DNA of 64,000 nt, taken from NCBI GenBank assembly GCA_944470555.2, contig OX104127.1, positions 29,279,661 through 29,343,660 of the forward strand, given 5' to 3'. The notes below the pieces were generated by a model. It did no database searches, was not told where the DNA came from, and was given only the letters and a program-made list of their open reading frames with translations. The number at the start of each line of letters is the position of its first letter. Within the stretch, counting starts at the first letter, position 1. Shown here piece after piece: positions 24,988 to 37,429 of this stretch. The stretch comes from Heterobilharzia americana. Its lineage: Eukaryota > Platyhelminthes > Trematoda > Strigeidida > Schistosomatidae. Made by a program: the position numbers and the translations under genes.

Positions 24988-25789
24988 TTTTGTAAATACT
25001 TTGTTTTACTAAGCAAACCATAAGAAATATTAAATTTCAAAATCTGGATTTATTCTTTAAAATTTATATGTTCAGAAGTAATAGGCAAGCAAATCTGTGT
25101 TGAAAAAAAGTTACCTGCCTTAGAAAGCAGTTTTCTTTGACATATACAGTCGTCTATGGTTATTTCTTTAAATATCATTCATCTTTCTGAACAAACAATT
25201 CAAAACAGATTTGTTTTCTGCGGAGAATCAATGAGATGAAGTCGTTTAATATTTAGAGAAGATATTCCTTACATACTTTTAAAGCACCAATGTAAATAAA
25301 ATTTATTCCATCATGTATAAACAAAGGTGACTCCACTATTTTACAAATCAAATGAAAACTATACATTATTTGCTTTCTTTTTTTAAGAGAATAAGCAAGT
25401 ATATTTTGTTTGTTAATCTTTTGATTTGATAGAAAAGTAAGACAGCTATATCTGTTTCAAATTACTATACTAGGATGACAAACTGTAATTTGTTGGTAAT
25501 GAGGTCTGGGAATCACATTTCATGATATTGAAAAGTTGATAACTGATTTTGCCTGCATATCACTCATTGTTCAATATCCCTGTGATAATGTATAGATGAA
25601 CAATAATCTCATGTTTTCTAGTGATGAGCAATAGGAATCGTTCTGTACGCAAATGCATTGATTGGTCACTGAAGAGCGACCAACTTCATGTTGCCTACTC
25701 CTGAGTGCTGACCGAATTCTATCAGTCATTTTTGTAATGTAGCCACCAAGCTAAAAGGTTCATCACTTCAGTGCACTTTGATGGATGTT

Positions 25790-25990
25790 ATTTGGTTGGA
25801 GACAACTGGCAGGAAACCCTGCTTGACTTGGTTTTCGCGCTTGTCAGCACTCGTCAATAAGGTGTCGGAGGTTTTAATCTCATAGGGGGGCATCAGTTCC
25901 CGAGAAGTTGCAGATGGGCATTGCTGACGAGTCCCAAAAAGCACGAAATCTAGGTCACACAGGACTTCCTCCAAATTGCCTGTAAGCAGT
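25790..25990 (+). repeat. Dispersed repeat with hammerhead core
   Basis: This stretch is richer in G and C than its surroundings and contains ggggcatcagttcccgag and ttgcagatgggcattg ahead of the hammerhead block. I recall similar repeats in schistosome genomes, but no second copy is present in this window. The open frame on the other strand (25768-25974) has no family resemblance and is taken as chance. Confidence 0.45.
25916..25966 (+). ncRNA. Hammerhead ribozyme motif, core intact, stem I poor
   Basis: CTGACGA (25924-25930), gtcccaaaaagcac as stem II (25931-25944), GAAA (25945-25948) and a GTC triplet (25954-25956) closing a minimal stem III. All core blocks are present in the right order. 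The bases that should form stem I, gcattg and acacag, do not pair well, so folding is doubtful. Confidence 0.5.
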
Positions 25991-27269
25991 TAACACCCAT
26001 AAATATCGATAATCAGCAAAGTAAAAATATACTTTAACCTAAACATTGCTAATTGTCAGAATGGTCATACAAGATAGAAAGTTTTGTTGTCTGTGACTCA
26101 TGTAAAGATGAAATCTTTAACTGATGTTGTCTGAAATCAAAGTAGTCACTTGTGGATGGTAGCCAAAAAAGCATCCAGAATAAAGATACCTTTCATTCTC
26201 GATAGTATAGATTTTAAAAACTACAGAATATAAATGATTCAAAGCATCTTCAAGGAGAATGAAACAACTTGTGTGAACATAAAACTACTGAGTTCACTTT
26301 TCAACACACTTTCGGTGAAGGCTGAAGGTATTTCAGTGGGATGAAAGAGAGACTGTGATGTTCTTCTGTTTGACATTTCTATTCATCTAAACTGAACTAG
26401 TGTTAATGTTTCATATTGGATTTCTCTTTGTCACTGATGACCTGAATCTTTTGAGACATAAATATTCAGTGTCCAAGATTCGTAGGTGATCCGAAATAGT
26501 TTCAGTTAAGCGGTTGAATATGCAAAAAGCTAAAAGGACCTACGTGATCATAAATATCATAACTGACTGCGGAAGTGATCAAGCCAAAAATCTGTATCTA
26601 GTACACTGTCGCATTTCGGTTGCATTCCTACATTGCACAGTAGATGATTTTAGCGGCAGAATAGGTAGATCAGAAGTAGGAACCACATTTTCAACAACTC
26701 AACAAAGAACAAAATGAGTTACGCACACACTTTTGTTGTGAAGAGGTATAAACAAATATGTAATGATTGTTTTTAAGGGGGACAATTGCTTTCATAACTT
26801 CTTCGAAACTAATTTATCATCAGTTACAAGATTGATGTGCATCCAATACCCGACCTCATATAAGTAAAAATATTGAAGACCATAGATGGAGTACTGATCA
26901 TATTTGAGATATGCCTTCCATTCTACTGAATATTAATTTAGGTCAATGTACCTCAAGATAAAATTAGATATTCTGAATATAAGAAATAAATAGTTGCCTG
27001 AATAAATATTAACAAGACGATACGAAGAAAGTTTGTCTAAAACCTGTCATGTATTTGCTTGGTACATTTCAAGCAACCTAGTCACACACACAACTACGCT
27101 TTTGTTATGTATACACAAATGAAAGTTAACAGTAAAGGTCAAAATATCAAACTGAAAGACACATCGAATTACAAACCCAGGGATCAAATCAAGAGAAACA
27201 CAACATGTACATAAATCTTGATATACAAGTTGGGTTGCCAACGAGAGTATGCTGCGTTAGAGAAAACAT
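25991..27269. other. AT-rich intergenic
   Basis: No gene or named repeat supported. Confidence 0.45.
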
Positions 27270-28219
27270 TTTAGAATGCTTAAAACTGATCCAGAATTTG
27301 GATCACCAATATCCACAATCCTAGGAGATATATTTATGGACAGTTGGAAAAACATGGCTTTAAAAACCTTTAACCCTGCACCTAAGATATGGTGGCAACA
27401 TGTGGACGACACACTGTGTTGAAATCAGAACATATCGACAGTTTCCTCACACATATAAACTCAGTAGTAGACGTAATCCAATTCACTTACGAGGTAGAAA
27501 ATGAACAAAGAGAATTACTTAAGGTAAAGTCCACAGTGAAATAAAGAACAGACGGTGGTTCAAATACCACTGTCTGTAGGAAACTGACACATTCCAACAG
27601 GTATCTAGACTTCAGTTCATCTCATCCAATGTCAGTTAGGGCGGGTTCAATTGAACGTCTACATAATAGAGCTAGAAAACTCCCTAGTCATTGTCAGAAC
27701 TTGAACAAGGATGTGAAATGCATGTAAGAAGCGTTACCAATTGATAGGTAGGTAGGAAATACATACAAACACATAAGAAACGAAATGATAATAGTAATGC
27801 GAGTACTTATAATAGTGACAACAAGAGTGGAAAGGAGTCCAAAGACTCTAGAGGGAAGAAACATCAGAAACTTCACGTAGGATTCTCAACAAGGTCGCAG
27901 TTAGGGCGGCATTTAAACCTACAAACTCACTTAGAGATAAGCTTGGCCGGGTTAAAGATCCGATAAATCGAATTCAGTAAAATAAGCTAACCTATCAAAT
28001 TCCATGTAATGACTGTGAGGTCAAGTACATAGGTCAAACTAGCCGGTCACGGTTAGTTATATAATCAGAACATAGAAATTTAGCTAAATATAGAATGACA
28101 GACCCCAGCAGAATCAATAATCTAGGAAACAACTTGGCTATTGCAACACATGAATTAATGCACAACCATACAATAGGGTGGCATAAAGCCACTGTACTTA
28201 AGTTCACTATAATTAGGTG
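27270..28219 (+). pseudogene. Penelope-like retroelement, RT to GIY-YIG relic
   Basis: This is the most complete Penelope remnant here. FGSPISTILGDIFMDSW (about 27299-27350) fits the MGSP.SP..AD.FM motif, and HVDDTLC (27399-27419) is the R(Y/F)VDDT catalytic motif with Y changed to H. Then come NSVVDVIQFTYEVENEQREL and SNRYLDFSSSHPMSV of the thumb, and near 28000-28050 IPCNDCEVKYIGQTSR of the GIY-YIG endonuclease. Penelope elements use telomerase-related RT plus this nuclease. In-frame stops in the thumb and linker show it is dead. The RT N-terminal part is missing. It is probably of the schistosome Cercyon group. Confidence 0.75.
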
Positions 28220-28236
28220 GAGAGAGAGAGAGAGAG
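28220..28236 (+). repeat. (GA)n microsatellite
   Basis: Eight to nine GA units directly after the Penelope relic. It may mark the 3' junction of the element. Confidence 0.85.
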
Positions 28237-28239
28237 ATT

Positions 28240-29355
28240 GATTACTGATTCTTTGTTTATCGAATCAACACCTAACACATGTAATAAGAATGACGCAGCA
28301 GCAATACTACAGATATGGAGAATTTTACTACCAATAAAAACAAAAGGTATGAGGTGATAGAAATATAAAAATCAGATGTCAAAAGTAGTGTGATTTCATT
28401 GATATGGTTATGAGCAATAATTTGTACTTAAAACGTCATCAAGTAAGTAATAGTGTTTCAGTAAAGCTAGAACAACAAATTTTGCAGAATCATTGCATTT
28501 TATCACCTTTTTTCCAACTATCTACAGGCTATAAAGGGAAGGGGACCAACTGAATGAAATAATACTGTTGTATAGCAAATAAACAAATCTTGGATGGATC
28601 CAGACTTCTGCTACAACCAAAGCTTCAATGAACTTTAGAAGTATCCGCAACAGGTTTTTGAAGATAGATTCCAAAGGCATGCATAATCGGTTGCAGTGAT
28701 ACATTTTTGTCATAGACAAAGTTGTGCATCTTTTAACCAAATCAGTATAGTCATTTGATTTATTTTGTTGTTGTAGTTACTGCGTAATATACTTTGTAGC
28801 TTTCGACTGCAATCGATCGCTATTCAGAGCATTAAGATAAGGATGTTGAACATATACCTACGTATGAAGAAAACCTTATTTGCATTTTTACAGTTTTATA
28901 CTGATCATTTTGAATAATATAGACAATGAGAGTTTTCGAAAGATCTCTGGAGAAAAAGTCTCTTTACAGTTAACAAACATTTTGTAATTGAAATTTCACA
29001 TGAAGCATTATTTTATCAGAGTTTAGACAGTTAGTGGATAAAGGGATTAATAGGTCTAGAAAATCAATAATTAGACTTGAAACAGATCACGAATCTGTGA
29101 GATGATAGATGCATTGGTAATTTATGAAACTTAGATAAGTGAGTAACGAAACAAACTGACACCAATATGTAAAATACTTTACCTGGTAACGCCAAACACC
29201 AAATCGGAAAACACGTGAATATATATCAATAAACACACGTAAAAATAATCTCCAGTTAGTCTGAGATTATCAGGAAACGTAAGTTTAAGGATACTACCAA
29301 TCAGCATGAGACAGAGATTCAGTCTGACGGGTTTGATAAGTTTCAGGATAGTATT
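28240..29355. other. AT-rich intergenic
   Basis: The 72-codon minus frame at 28522-28740 has no recognised motif; in particular it does not look like the next exon of the kinase gene at 30.2 kb. Confidence 0.45.
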
Positions 29356-29710
29356 AATAATAAGCTAACATCAATTAGAGAATGATTAAAAACCTGGAAG
29401 TATTGAATTACCCAATGTTTCAATGTGAAGCAATGAACTTTGGATTTCCACTTGGTCAGGTGTGCAGATAGACACACTCACCTGCGGCAATGGATAAGGG
29501 TTACGCTACATTTCGAAATGACAGAGTTAAGAAAGTGTGAACTATTTAATTTGAGCCTAGTAGCTAAGTGACAACGCGCACACCATGAGACTTGAAAGTT
29601 CTGGGTAGGATTCACTGCATGGTTGCGGGTCATTTCTCAATCGTTGGCCAACTGATGTCAATCTGTTATGAATTCTATCTTGAAAGCAATGCTTCTCGTG
29701 ACATCTACTC
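29356..29710. repeat. Degenerate inverted SINE dimer
   Basis: The minus half at about 29356-29440 contains gagaatgattaaaaacctgg, matching the agaaccactgaaaacctgg block. The plus half at 29550-29710 has gcctagtagctaagtgac, gagacttgaaagttctggg and a tail with ccaactgatgtcaatctg. The hammerhead parts are deleted or unrecognisable. Confidence 0.5.
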
Positions 29711-30243
29711 GAATAGGAAAGTAAAAATGTTTGTCCAAACTCCAAAGACCAATATTCTGGGATAAATTTACCAGTTTAACAATTACGTTGTTAACCCTTT
29801 CAAATTGAGTTGGATGAAACATTTCTGAGGCATATCTAAATGTGACCTAACTCAGTGCACAGTGTAAGACGAATTACAACTAGATTAGGAGAGATCTAAA
29901 GGTAATCGGATCACGATACGGCATCAATCTGTTAAGTCTGGGATTGTCTGTCTGATTTTGTTGAGATAGCCATGACAAAATACGTAGCAGCTAACACCAA
30001 GATAAAATATTACTGTACGTTTTATCAGAGTGGTGAATCAAATGGCATCACAGTAAATACAACAGATCAACCTGTTTATATCTACCTAATTTTCAAGTTG
30101 TTGTATTGTATTACTTCTACATTTACAATCTGTAAGCTACGTTTGTGAATATATGCTAGTTTAAAATTATATTTTGCATATATATTCCATGCAGCCATTG
30201 TGCACATTGGAAAATATTCAAATATTCCTTCAATAGTACTTAC

Positions 30244-30492
30244 TTCACGTCCAGTTAAAAGGTGAATGGCCAATTTAACCTTTGCAAAATTTCCTTGCCC
30301 AATTGTTCGTATTATTTTGTATTTTCCAGTTTTACCATGAGAATCCGTAGGATGAAGTTGTGCATCATTCAGTGATCGGTAAGTATTTTGTTTAACTGAG
30401 TCCACAAAATTACACTTTGGATGATTATTTGACCCCTTAGGAAATTTTAAGGATAGTGTCGAAGCATCTTCATTTCTATTCATTATTATCAT
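30244..30492 (-). CDS. MARK/PAR-1-like protein kinase, N-terminal coding exon
   Basis: This 83-codon exon encodes the start of a serine/threonine kinase. KYKIIRTIGQGNFAKV (residues about 57-72) is the glycine-rich ATP loop, with Ala after Phe as in the MARK/PAR-1 (microtubule affinity-regulating kinase) group. KLAIHLLTGRE follows, and next would come the VAIK lysine segment. The exon ends exactly after GRE at a consensus donor, gtaagt (30243-30238), in phase 0. Translation is taken from the ATG at 30492; a second in-frame ATG at 30483 is equally possible, and an upstream exon cannot be excluded. The first ~50 residues are a non-conserved, Ser/Asn-rich leader. MARK kinases phosphorylate microtubule-associated proteins and control cell polarity. 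No VAIK, HRDLK or DFG exon was found downstream on this strand. Confidence 0.8.
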
Positions 30493-31488
30493 AACGCTTT
30501 TAATTGTTGTAACGACTTTATTCAAATCTCGCGTTTCTACGTATTTTCATGTGTATCTGAGCTTGATATTGAGAAACTCAGAGTTAAATCGCTTCTTTCA
30601 TGATGAGTAAATCTCTTTCCTCAAACCAGAAATGTATTCTCAGTATTAAAAATGAAAGATGAATGAAAAGTTTAGGCAATCCTTCTTGTTTATGAGTATT
30701 TACAGTCACCTTTATTTCGTCTGATTTAAGTTCATCTAAGAAAAAAGTGAGCTGTCGTATTTAACTCAATCAATTGATCAATAAAAAGTCTCACTATAGT
30801 TTAATGAATAAACTGATCCAATATTTAGGTAGGCGGATGTTTCAATTGATTGTAAAACAAAATAATGACTTGAATGCGGTGTGTGCAGAAAAATAAATAT
30901 TACACCTATGCATTTATATGCATGTATGTGAGAAAGATGACACCTCTGGAGGAGACGACAAGGGTATAAATATTTTTCAATGTATCTCAATCTCCAGTGT
31001 TTAATTGACGAACTACAAACTGCACAACTATCTTGGTTCATGTAGCAGTGCTATAATGTAAACTATGCATGCACAAGTTAGAAAGGATGCATACAGACAC
31101 ATAGATGAGAACTGAACAAACATTGAAAAAGTATATCTGGCTAACTTCTGTTTTGCATCTAAATTAACATTTAGAATACATTCTTTGCATAATATAAGTT
31201 AAAATAAAGCATATTATCTTTTTCTGGAAAATTAAATCCACTTTTATGTTTATCAAAAGTCAGAAAAAGATCATGGTATGTTTCACTCATCATTTTATCG
31301 GAGAACAGGGAAGGCACATCTTCCTTAAGAATTCATGTTCTAAAGTGTCACTTATCTTGGCCATATAGTATTTGTTTTAAACAAAAGCGATTAATAGTAA
31401 TATTTCGTATCATAGTTGCAGGTAAAGGACCCATAAAATTTATTTAACTGGAAGATGAATCTAAAGTTACCAAGTAGACATTGTATTG
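30493..31488. other. Upstream region of kinase exon
   Basis: Probably promoter/5' UTR or intron of the kinase gene. No core promoter element or further exon could be assigned. A minus frame of 87 codons at 30778-31041 is not recognised. Confidence 0.35.
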
Positions 31489-31640
31489 CTATAGTGGATG
31501 AGTTTGTTGAAGAACTGGTTAAAACGTTGAACAGTTATTTCGTCCTGGTATGGGACTGTTCAACAGCGCACACAGCCTCGCCAGGGACCGAACACAGGAT
31601 TTTCCCATTGAGCTACTGGGAAGGGGTTCAGTAATCTACA
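31489..31640 (-). repeat. tRNA-derived SINE, single minus copy
   Basis: On the minus strand, cccagtagctcaatgggaaa (A-box-like) and tgttcggtccctggcg (B-box-like) are followed by agtcccataccaggacgaaa. The hammerhead CTGANGA block reads TTGAACA, but stem II and GAAA are intact. A direct partner of the inverted unit is absent here. Confidence 0.65.
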
Positions 31641-32284
31641 TTTTCTTGAATATTTACCAAACTGCTAAGGTTTGGGCAATCAAGTAGTATCATTGGCTCT
31701 CACACAATGGGTGTGGCTCATTACATGTAGAAAGGGCTGCTAAGACCATTTCGATATACTTACCACTAAAACAAAATGTTGTTGAGTAACTCATTTTAGA
31801 GTGTTTTCTAATCAAATCCCATAATGTCAGTCAACATTTCCGACATCTTCAGTAAGTGTACTTTATCATCGATGCGAGATCATGTCCTGACTGACAGAGG
31901 AAAAAACTATACGTACACCTGAAAATGCATATTACAGGTACAAATGTGCATCACTCATCCACAAGTTATGCTTTAATCCTGACTGATTTGGCATCAAACT
32001 ACTGTCGACTTAATACCATTACCAACTGAAAAAATCAAAAGACAGAAAAAATACAAAATTACTTTATTGGACAACTGAACCAAATAATTCTAAATACTTG
32101 CAGTATGGATGCTGATTAAAACATCTATTCACTCTCCCCATATTTATATGCTTTCCCACAGCTGAACTAATAATGAATAGTCAGATATCAGTGAAATCAA
32201 ATAGCATTTTAAGTTTTCATTGACGTAGATTTAAGGGGGCAAATGTGAATACCAATAAGTCTGACTGGTTACTTTTGTAATCTG

Positions 32285-32570
32285 TACAGTGTGAAGCTGG
32301 GGCTTAGTGGTTTGAGAAGATGACTATCAACTATTGGGTCTCGAGTTTGAGGATGACTCCACTTACCGAGGTTGGGGTAGCCTTCACACAACAGGTGTGG
32401 GTCACTGCCTACTGTATGGATATGCATAAAGTGGCTGAGTGAGTTTCTTTTTCCTTCCCTATAATCTGTCCATGATAACAGTTAGGTCTCACTTTTACAG
32501 TAGTTAATTATTTCACTGTCACATTGCTGCCAAGTTTGTTAACTTGAACAAACAAAATGTGATTATACCT
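32285..32570 (+). repeat. Second tRNA-like SINE family
   Basis: ggggcttagtggtttgag is A-box-like and gggtctcgagtttgagg is B-box-like, at tRNA-like spacing. A body follows with cacacaacaggtgtgggtca and a tail ending in ttaacttgaacaaacaaaat. It does not share the hammerhead or ttttcagtgg tail of the other SINEs. A diverged body segment may recur at about 31690-31745. Confidence 0.5.
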
Positions 32571-32919
32571 TTCAGAAAATCACTATCTATGTGAGATTTC
32601 AACCTGTGTAGCTCAGCGTTAGTTCACTAAGGTCTGCTGATGTATTCACTTAGCTTGCGTTTTCGGATCATTTATAGCATTAGTCAGACTTGATTTTGGT
32701 TACCTACATCACTCAAAAGTGGGATGTACCTACTCATGTCGTTCTTGTTCTTGAAGCAACATAAGAATTGAAGTAGCATGAGTAGTTCGGTTGCTAAGTC
32801 TAAATGGATTCAGGAATACGGATGATAAGTTAGGCTTCCTAATGAAACAACAAACGTCAAGTGTTTAAATCATCTTGATCTAGTTAGCCAGTGGAATAGA
32901 TTGATGCTGGTACTTTTTA

Positions 32920-33590
32920 GTTACCTATTTTCTCGAAAGTCCGTTCTGTATTGTTGTACGGCTGAGATATGGCCGTAAAAAGTAGAAGAGATGAATTGGT
33001 TACATGGTTTTGATAATAAGTATCTTCGTAGCATTGCTTGTGTGTAGTGGGAACGCCGTGTGAGAAATGTTGAGGTCAGTCAGGTGAAAGATACTAGGCA
33101 AGACAGATAATCCAAGTGATAAGGTTGTGAACCTCAGTCAACTAGGATGGGTTGGATATGTACTGCCCATACCGAGTCACCGCTTACCTCAACGTGCCAT
33201 GCTAAAGCAAGTTGGGTTAGGTTGGCAAAGGGTTCAGGGGGGTTAGACCAAGACGTGGTACCAGTCGATGAAGTCCCCGACTGTCGGTATGAGCCATGTG
33301 GGGAGATGCAGATTGCCTGGTTGGGGTTCTGGAGACGAAAGTAATTAGTGGTTGAGGAGTCTAGATGAAATGGCTGAAAATCGGTCAGAATGGTGGAGAT
33401 GTACTCACTGCTTGATATCTAAATATCTACACTAACCTTAATCTTCAGACTGTCTATTCTCTCACACAATTTCACCTACTTTGATGTCACTCTTTTTCTA
33501 TCCACCTGCTTTTTGTGTACTACTGTGAAGTGTGGCAACTTGACCAGATGCACTTGTGTGCGAGGTTCTAGGTTGGTTTTGTCAGTCAGT
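32920..33590 (+). pseudogene. RTE family A retrotransposon, C-terminal and 3' fragment
   Basis: Plus-strand frames give SVLYCCTAEIWP, VVNLSQLGWVGYVLPIPSHR, LPQRAMLKQVGLGW, TKTWYQSMKSPTVG and ENRSEWWRCTHCL. These are successive C-terminal blocks shared with the copies at 36.6, 44.8 and 51.9 kb. The 3' UTR at 33520-33590 contains gtgtggcaacttgacc, and the copy ends in short GTCA repeats (ttgtcagtcagtcag), a typical RTE tail. Frameshifts and stops make it non-coding. Confidence 0.75.
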
Positions 33591-33735
33591 CAGGTAGAAC
33601 TTTGGTCACACTAGCATACAGCATAAGTATGTAAGTTCTGTCATCTGTTTCCAGTCAATAAACGTGAAATGCAATAGGTGGTGATGTCGAATCACTTACA
33701 AAATAAAGTGGATGCAGGGTTCATTTAACTTCGAT

Positions 33736-33894
33736 CCCCATAACATTTAACAAAGTCCGAATTATTTTTCGTTGTTTAATATCCAGTATCGAATATTTAG
33801 TGATTATAAATTATTGATTCTTTTAATCACTAAATATTAGATACTAGATATTATAAAACGAAAAATAATTCGAACTTTATTAAGTGTTATGGGG
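33736..33894. repeat. 159-bp near-perfect palindrome
   Basis: The left arm (33736-33808) starts ccccataacatttaac. The right arm (33822-33894) is its inverted copy, starting at the far end with ccccataacacttaat when read on the other strand. Arms are about 73 nt with roughly 10 mismatches around a 13-nt loop. It would form a long hairpin as RNA or single-stranded DNA. It may be a foldback MITE; no clear target-site duplication is visible. Confidence 0.75.
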
Positions 33895-36424
33895 TAATCT
33901 ACTTTAATCTGATGTCTATTAGACGTGAGAGGATTCTTTGTGATATGCTGTGTCCCTTCCAACCTCCCTAAAGATGCAAGACTTCGTATCTTATCTACAG
34001 CCGGAGCCATAGGGATCAACACAAGAAAACCGGACCTGTATATTCAAAAGAAATATGTATATCCACTTTGTTTATCTTCGATCACAACAGAGTCGACACC
34101 TTCTCCATGAACTTTCCTACCATAAATTGCACATTTTAACCTCCCGTCCCCTTCTTTTATATTTTCATTACATTGATAAACATTCATTTTCTTATGTTAT
34201 TAATCTTACGCCCTTCGTTATTCATGCTACTATCAGTAGTCATTTTCGACCATGACGTAACACTTCACATTTGTTATTCTCTACTTCGTTGTAGTATTCA
34301 CTTGATTTTCATTCTACCTGAATATAACTCATCACTACATAATCATTACTTGACCCTTAGTAAACACACACACCAACATTCATGCCCCAATAAATGTATA
34401 TAAATGAATCATTATCTGTAGATTTTGTCTCCTCATTTCATTATTGTTCGGTCAATATTGATTTCATTGCACAACTAACACTCTAGACTTATCACAATTC
34501 CACCGTTCCATTCGATTTGATCTCCATTCACCCATAACACTGACTGCTTCGAAATTGTACTTGATGCCTTATTTTAGTTATTGTATTTCATTTATTTTCA
34601 TGGGTTTATTACTGTAGAACCTGAAGAAGAAGTTATTGGAAACAATTTTTCTCTCAAATTATTCTTGTTCTAAATAATCTATGGGGATCTTTAAATTATT
34701 ACAATCAACTTTCTTGAAGATGGTAAACCGTAAAGTCACATTAGCAACCACTTTCGTTCTAAGTATGCCAGCGTTCTTGACCTTTATCCAATAATCTGCT
34801 TTATTCCCTTCAGAACTGTATCGCTTCTTGTCTTCCGAAATTACCATATATATCACTGATACAGCTAAGTGATATTTACTACGGAGTGAAAAGATAATTT
34901 GGATTACTCCTAGTTGATAGCTAACTGCTTTTCTCCTCTCCTCTTACTGACCAGTTTCAAACTTAAGTTCTCGTAAAATTACCAGTCTGTTAGCGAGCGA
35001 TCATAAAGCCAGATGAGAATCAATGTACAGTTCAAAAATTCCTTATTTATAGAATGGGAATTATTGCTCATACCTAACTAGTCCTACAACTGATTTTATT
35101 GCCTAACCGATAATTTTAGTTCCTGTCAACGTAACATTTCGAAATAACCCTCAGTTCATCCCTAAACATGGTGTTCTTTGCTTCATACTACTTTTGAGTA
35201 GCTTGTACGATTTTCAAAAATATTTCAACATTGGGTAAATGGTATTCATTATTTATTAAGAAATACAAATATTAAAATAACGAATATGATTTCTCGCTAA
35301 CTTCTTTTAACTTACTAATAACACCATCTTTAGCACTATGGCCGAGTAAATCGGGTTCATATTCGTTCTTGGTTGAAGACATAGTTCAACATACAACTAT
35401 CTATTAACTTAGTAAATTATTAGTTTTTATCATTGAACTTAAGATCCGTTATGCAGTAAGATCACCACTTTCAATTATCATACAGTGATTCACAGACACG
35501 TAGTTAATTGAGTAGGGCCTCATTGAAAAGTATAACAGCTATGAGAAGTATCTTATGACAGTATACTACGAAGTAACTTTGACAGGAGTAAAACTCTGAT
35601 AGAGATGAGTTTTAGGTGTGGTCTCAGAAAATGAATATCATTGGTGAACCAAAGCATAGGTTTTAAGGGGGATATTCAAAAACCATTTAGAAGCAACTTC
35701 TCGGTAGATCTAATACTAACTGTTTGTACCATCTGATATGAATATGAACAATGAATTATCTGTGAAACGTTATCCAGTAAATGATACTCTTTCATTGTGA
35801 CATTAATAAAAAGACCAAAATAAAAATACAATCTACCATAGTGCCCAAGTTTTACAGAGTAGCTAAGTTTTTGAAGAACTATTTTTTTTGTTCGTAGTTG
35901 TCATTTGCCTCAGTACAGTCATACGTACCAACAGTGAATCATTCAAACCCCGAAAAAATCTCTGCAAACTTTAGTTGTACGCCCTGAGTTATCATCTAGT
36001 GAAAACTAACCTTACATCACATACCCATTCATATCTTTCAGTTTGAATCAAAGGTATTGCCTTCATCATTTTCAGTCAGTAAATCGTCAGATTCTACTAC
36101 TTTATCAAATCAGTTCAGAAGGTATAGTGAAACAAAGTATCTGGTGATTCAATCTGTTCTGCTTGTTAAACATCCAAGCTTAAGACTTTTAGATAAAATG
36201 ACAGACTGAAAGTCATTCACTAAAGTGTCTAGTATACTTTAATAGTGTTCACAGGAATCCTGTTGCAGCTTCATCGAATCTGAAAAACCTGCATATATAC
36301 AAGTTATCAAAATCATCCTACTTCTCGTATATCAGCTAAGCTTAAGATTACGTAAAATGAAGACAATGCTTATAATCTGAATTATATTCCTAGGAATTCG
36401 ATTAGGCTAGACGTAATAATTTCT
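33895..36424. other. AT-rich intergenic
   Basis: No gene recognised. A diverged copy of the 14.64 kb repeat lies at about 35700-35825. Several plus-strand frames at 33925-34403 overlap each other and show no family motif. Confidence 0.4.
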
Positions 36425-37429
36425 CATTTGACAGACTAACAAAAGACGTCCAGATAGGTACGTGTATCGGTTCAAACTGCCACATTTCATTGTAGTATAC
36501 GACGAACAAGTGGATAGAAAAAGTGATTTCCAAGTAGATAAAGTAGTTTGGGATAATAAAACTTTGAGGATAACAGTTAGTGTGAATATTCAAGCTTTAG
36601 ATGCTAAGGAGTGAATACATCTGCACCACTCTGACCGATTCTCAGCCACCTCACCAAGAGTCATCAACCACTGATTCCTATCGCCTCCAGGACCACAGTC
36701 AGCTAGTATACATCTACCAATACGCCTCAGACCAACAGTCAGACAATTCATCGACTGGCTCCACATCTTCGTCTGATCATCCTGAGCTCCCCTTCAAACC
36801 CCATTCAACTTCCTCGAGAACGGCACGTCAAGGTAGATGGCAGCTTGGCACACGCAACACATATCTAAGCCATCTCACTCAACTAAGGTTTACAACCTCA
36901 TCAATAAACTTGCCTTACCCATTGCCTATTACCTTACGCCTGACCTCAACATGGCTCACATGATCAATCCACTAAACGTGAACAATCCATCGCACATACC
37001 TATCATCGAAACTCCGTAACCACTTCATATCTTCTACTTTTAATGACCATGTCTCACGGCCGTATAACAGAACAGAACGGATTGCAACGCAATATATCCT
37101 TCCCCTACTCTGAAGTCGGATATCTTACAAGTAAGAGCCAGGGATGGCGCAAGTTGGCAAACGCCGAATCCACCTTCTCTATCCGAGCTGAGATTACGTC
37201 AGCAACCACCTAGTCCGAGTTGCTGCAGCTCACCAAGTAAGTGAAATGGTTGACATATTTCACTGCTTCACTCCCTAACGTCTAACTAGGAGTACTTTCA
37301 GCATACCAGTGCAAGGGCATTACCTTGCATTTGACAGATGCCAGAGGAACGCATCTGAACCAAAAACTCAGATTTCTGTTCAGCGCGTTCACAAGACCTT
37401 GCATTGAGTCAGTGTTTCATCTAGCAGGA

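Noticed and set aside
28522..28740. Next exon of the MARK-like kinase
   Set aside because: On the right strand and near enough, but has none of the VAIK, HRDLK or DFG signatures.
36601..37019. Plus-strand open frames with Ser/Thr-rich translation
   Set aside because: Antisense shadows of the family A C-terminus; the same frames recur at 52866-53242 because the element is repeated.
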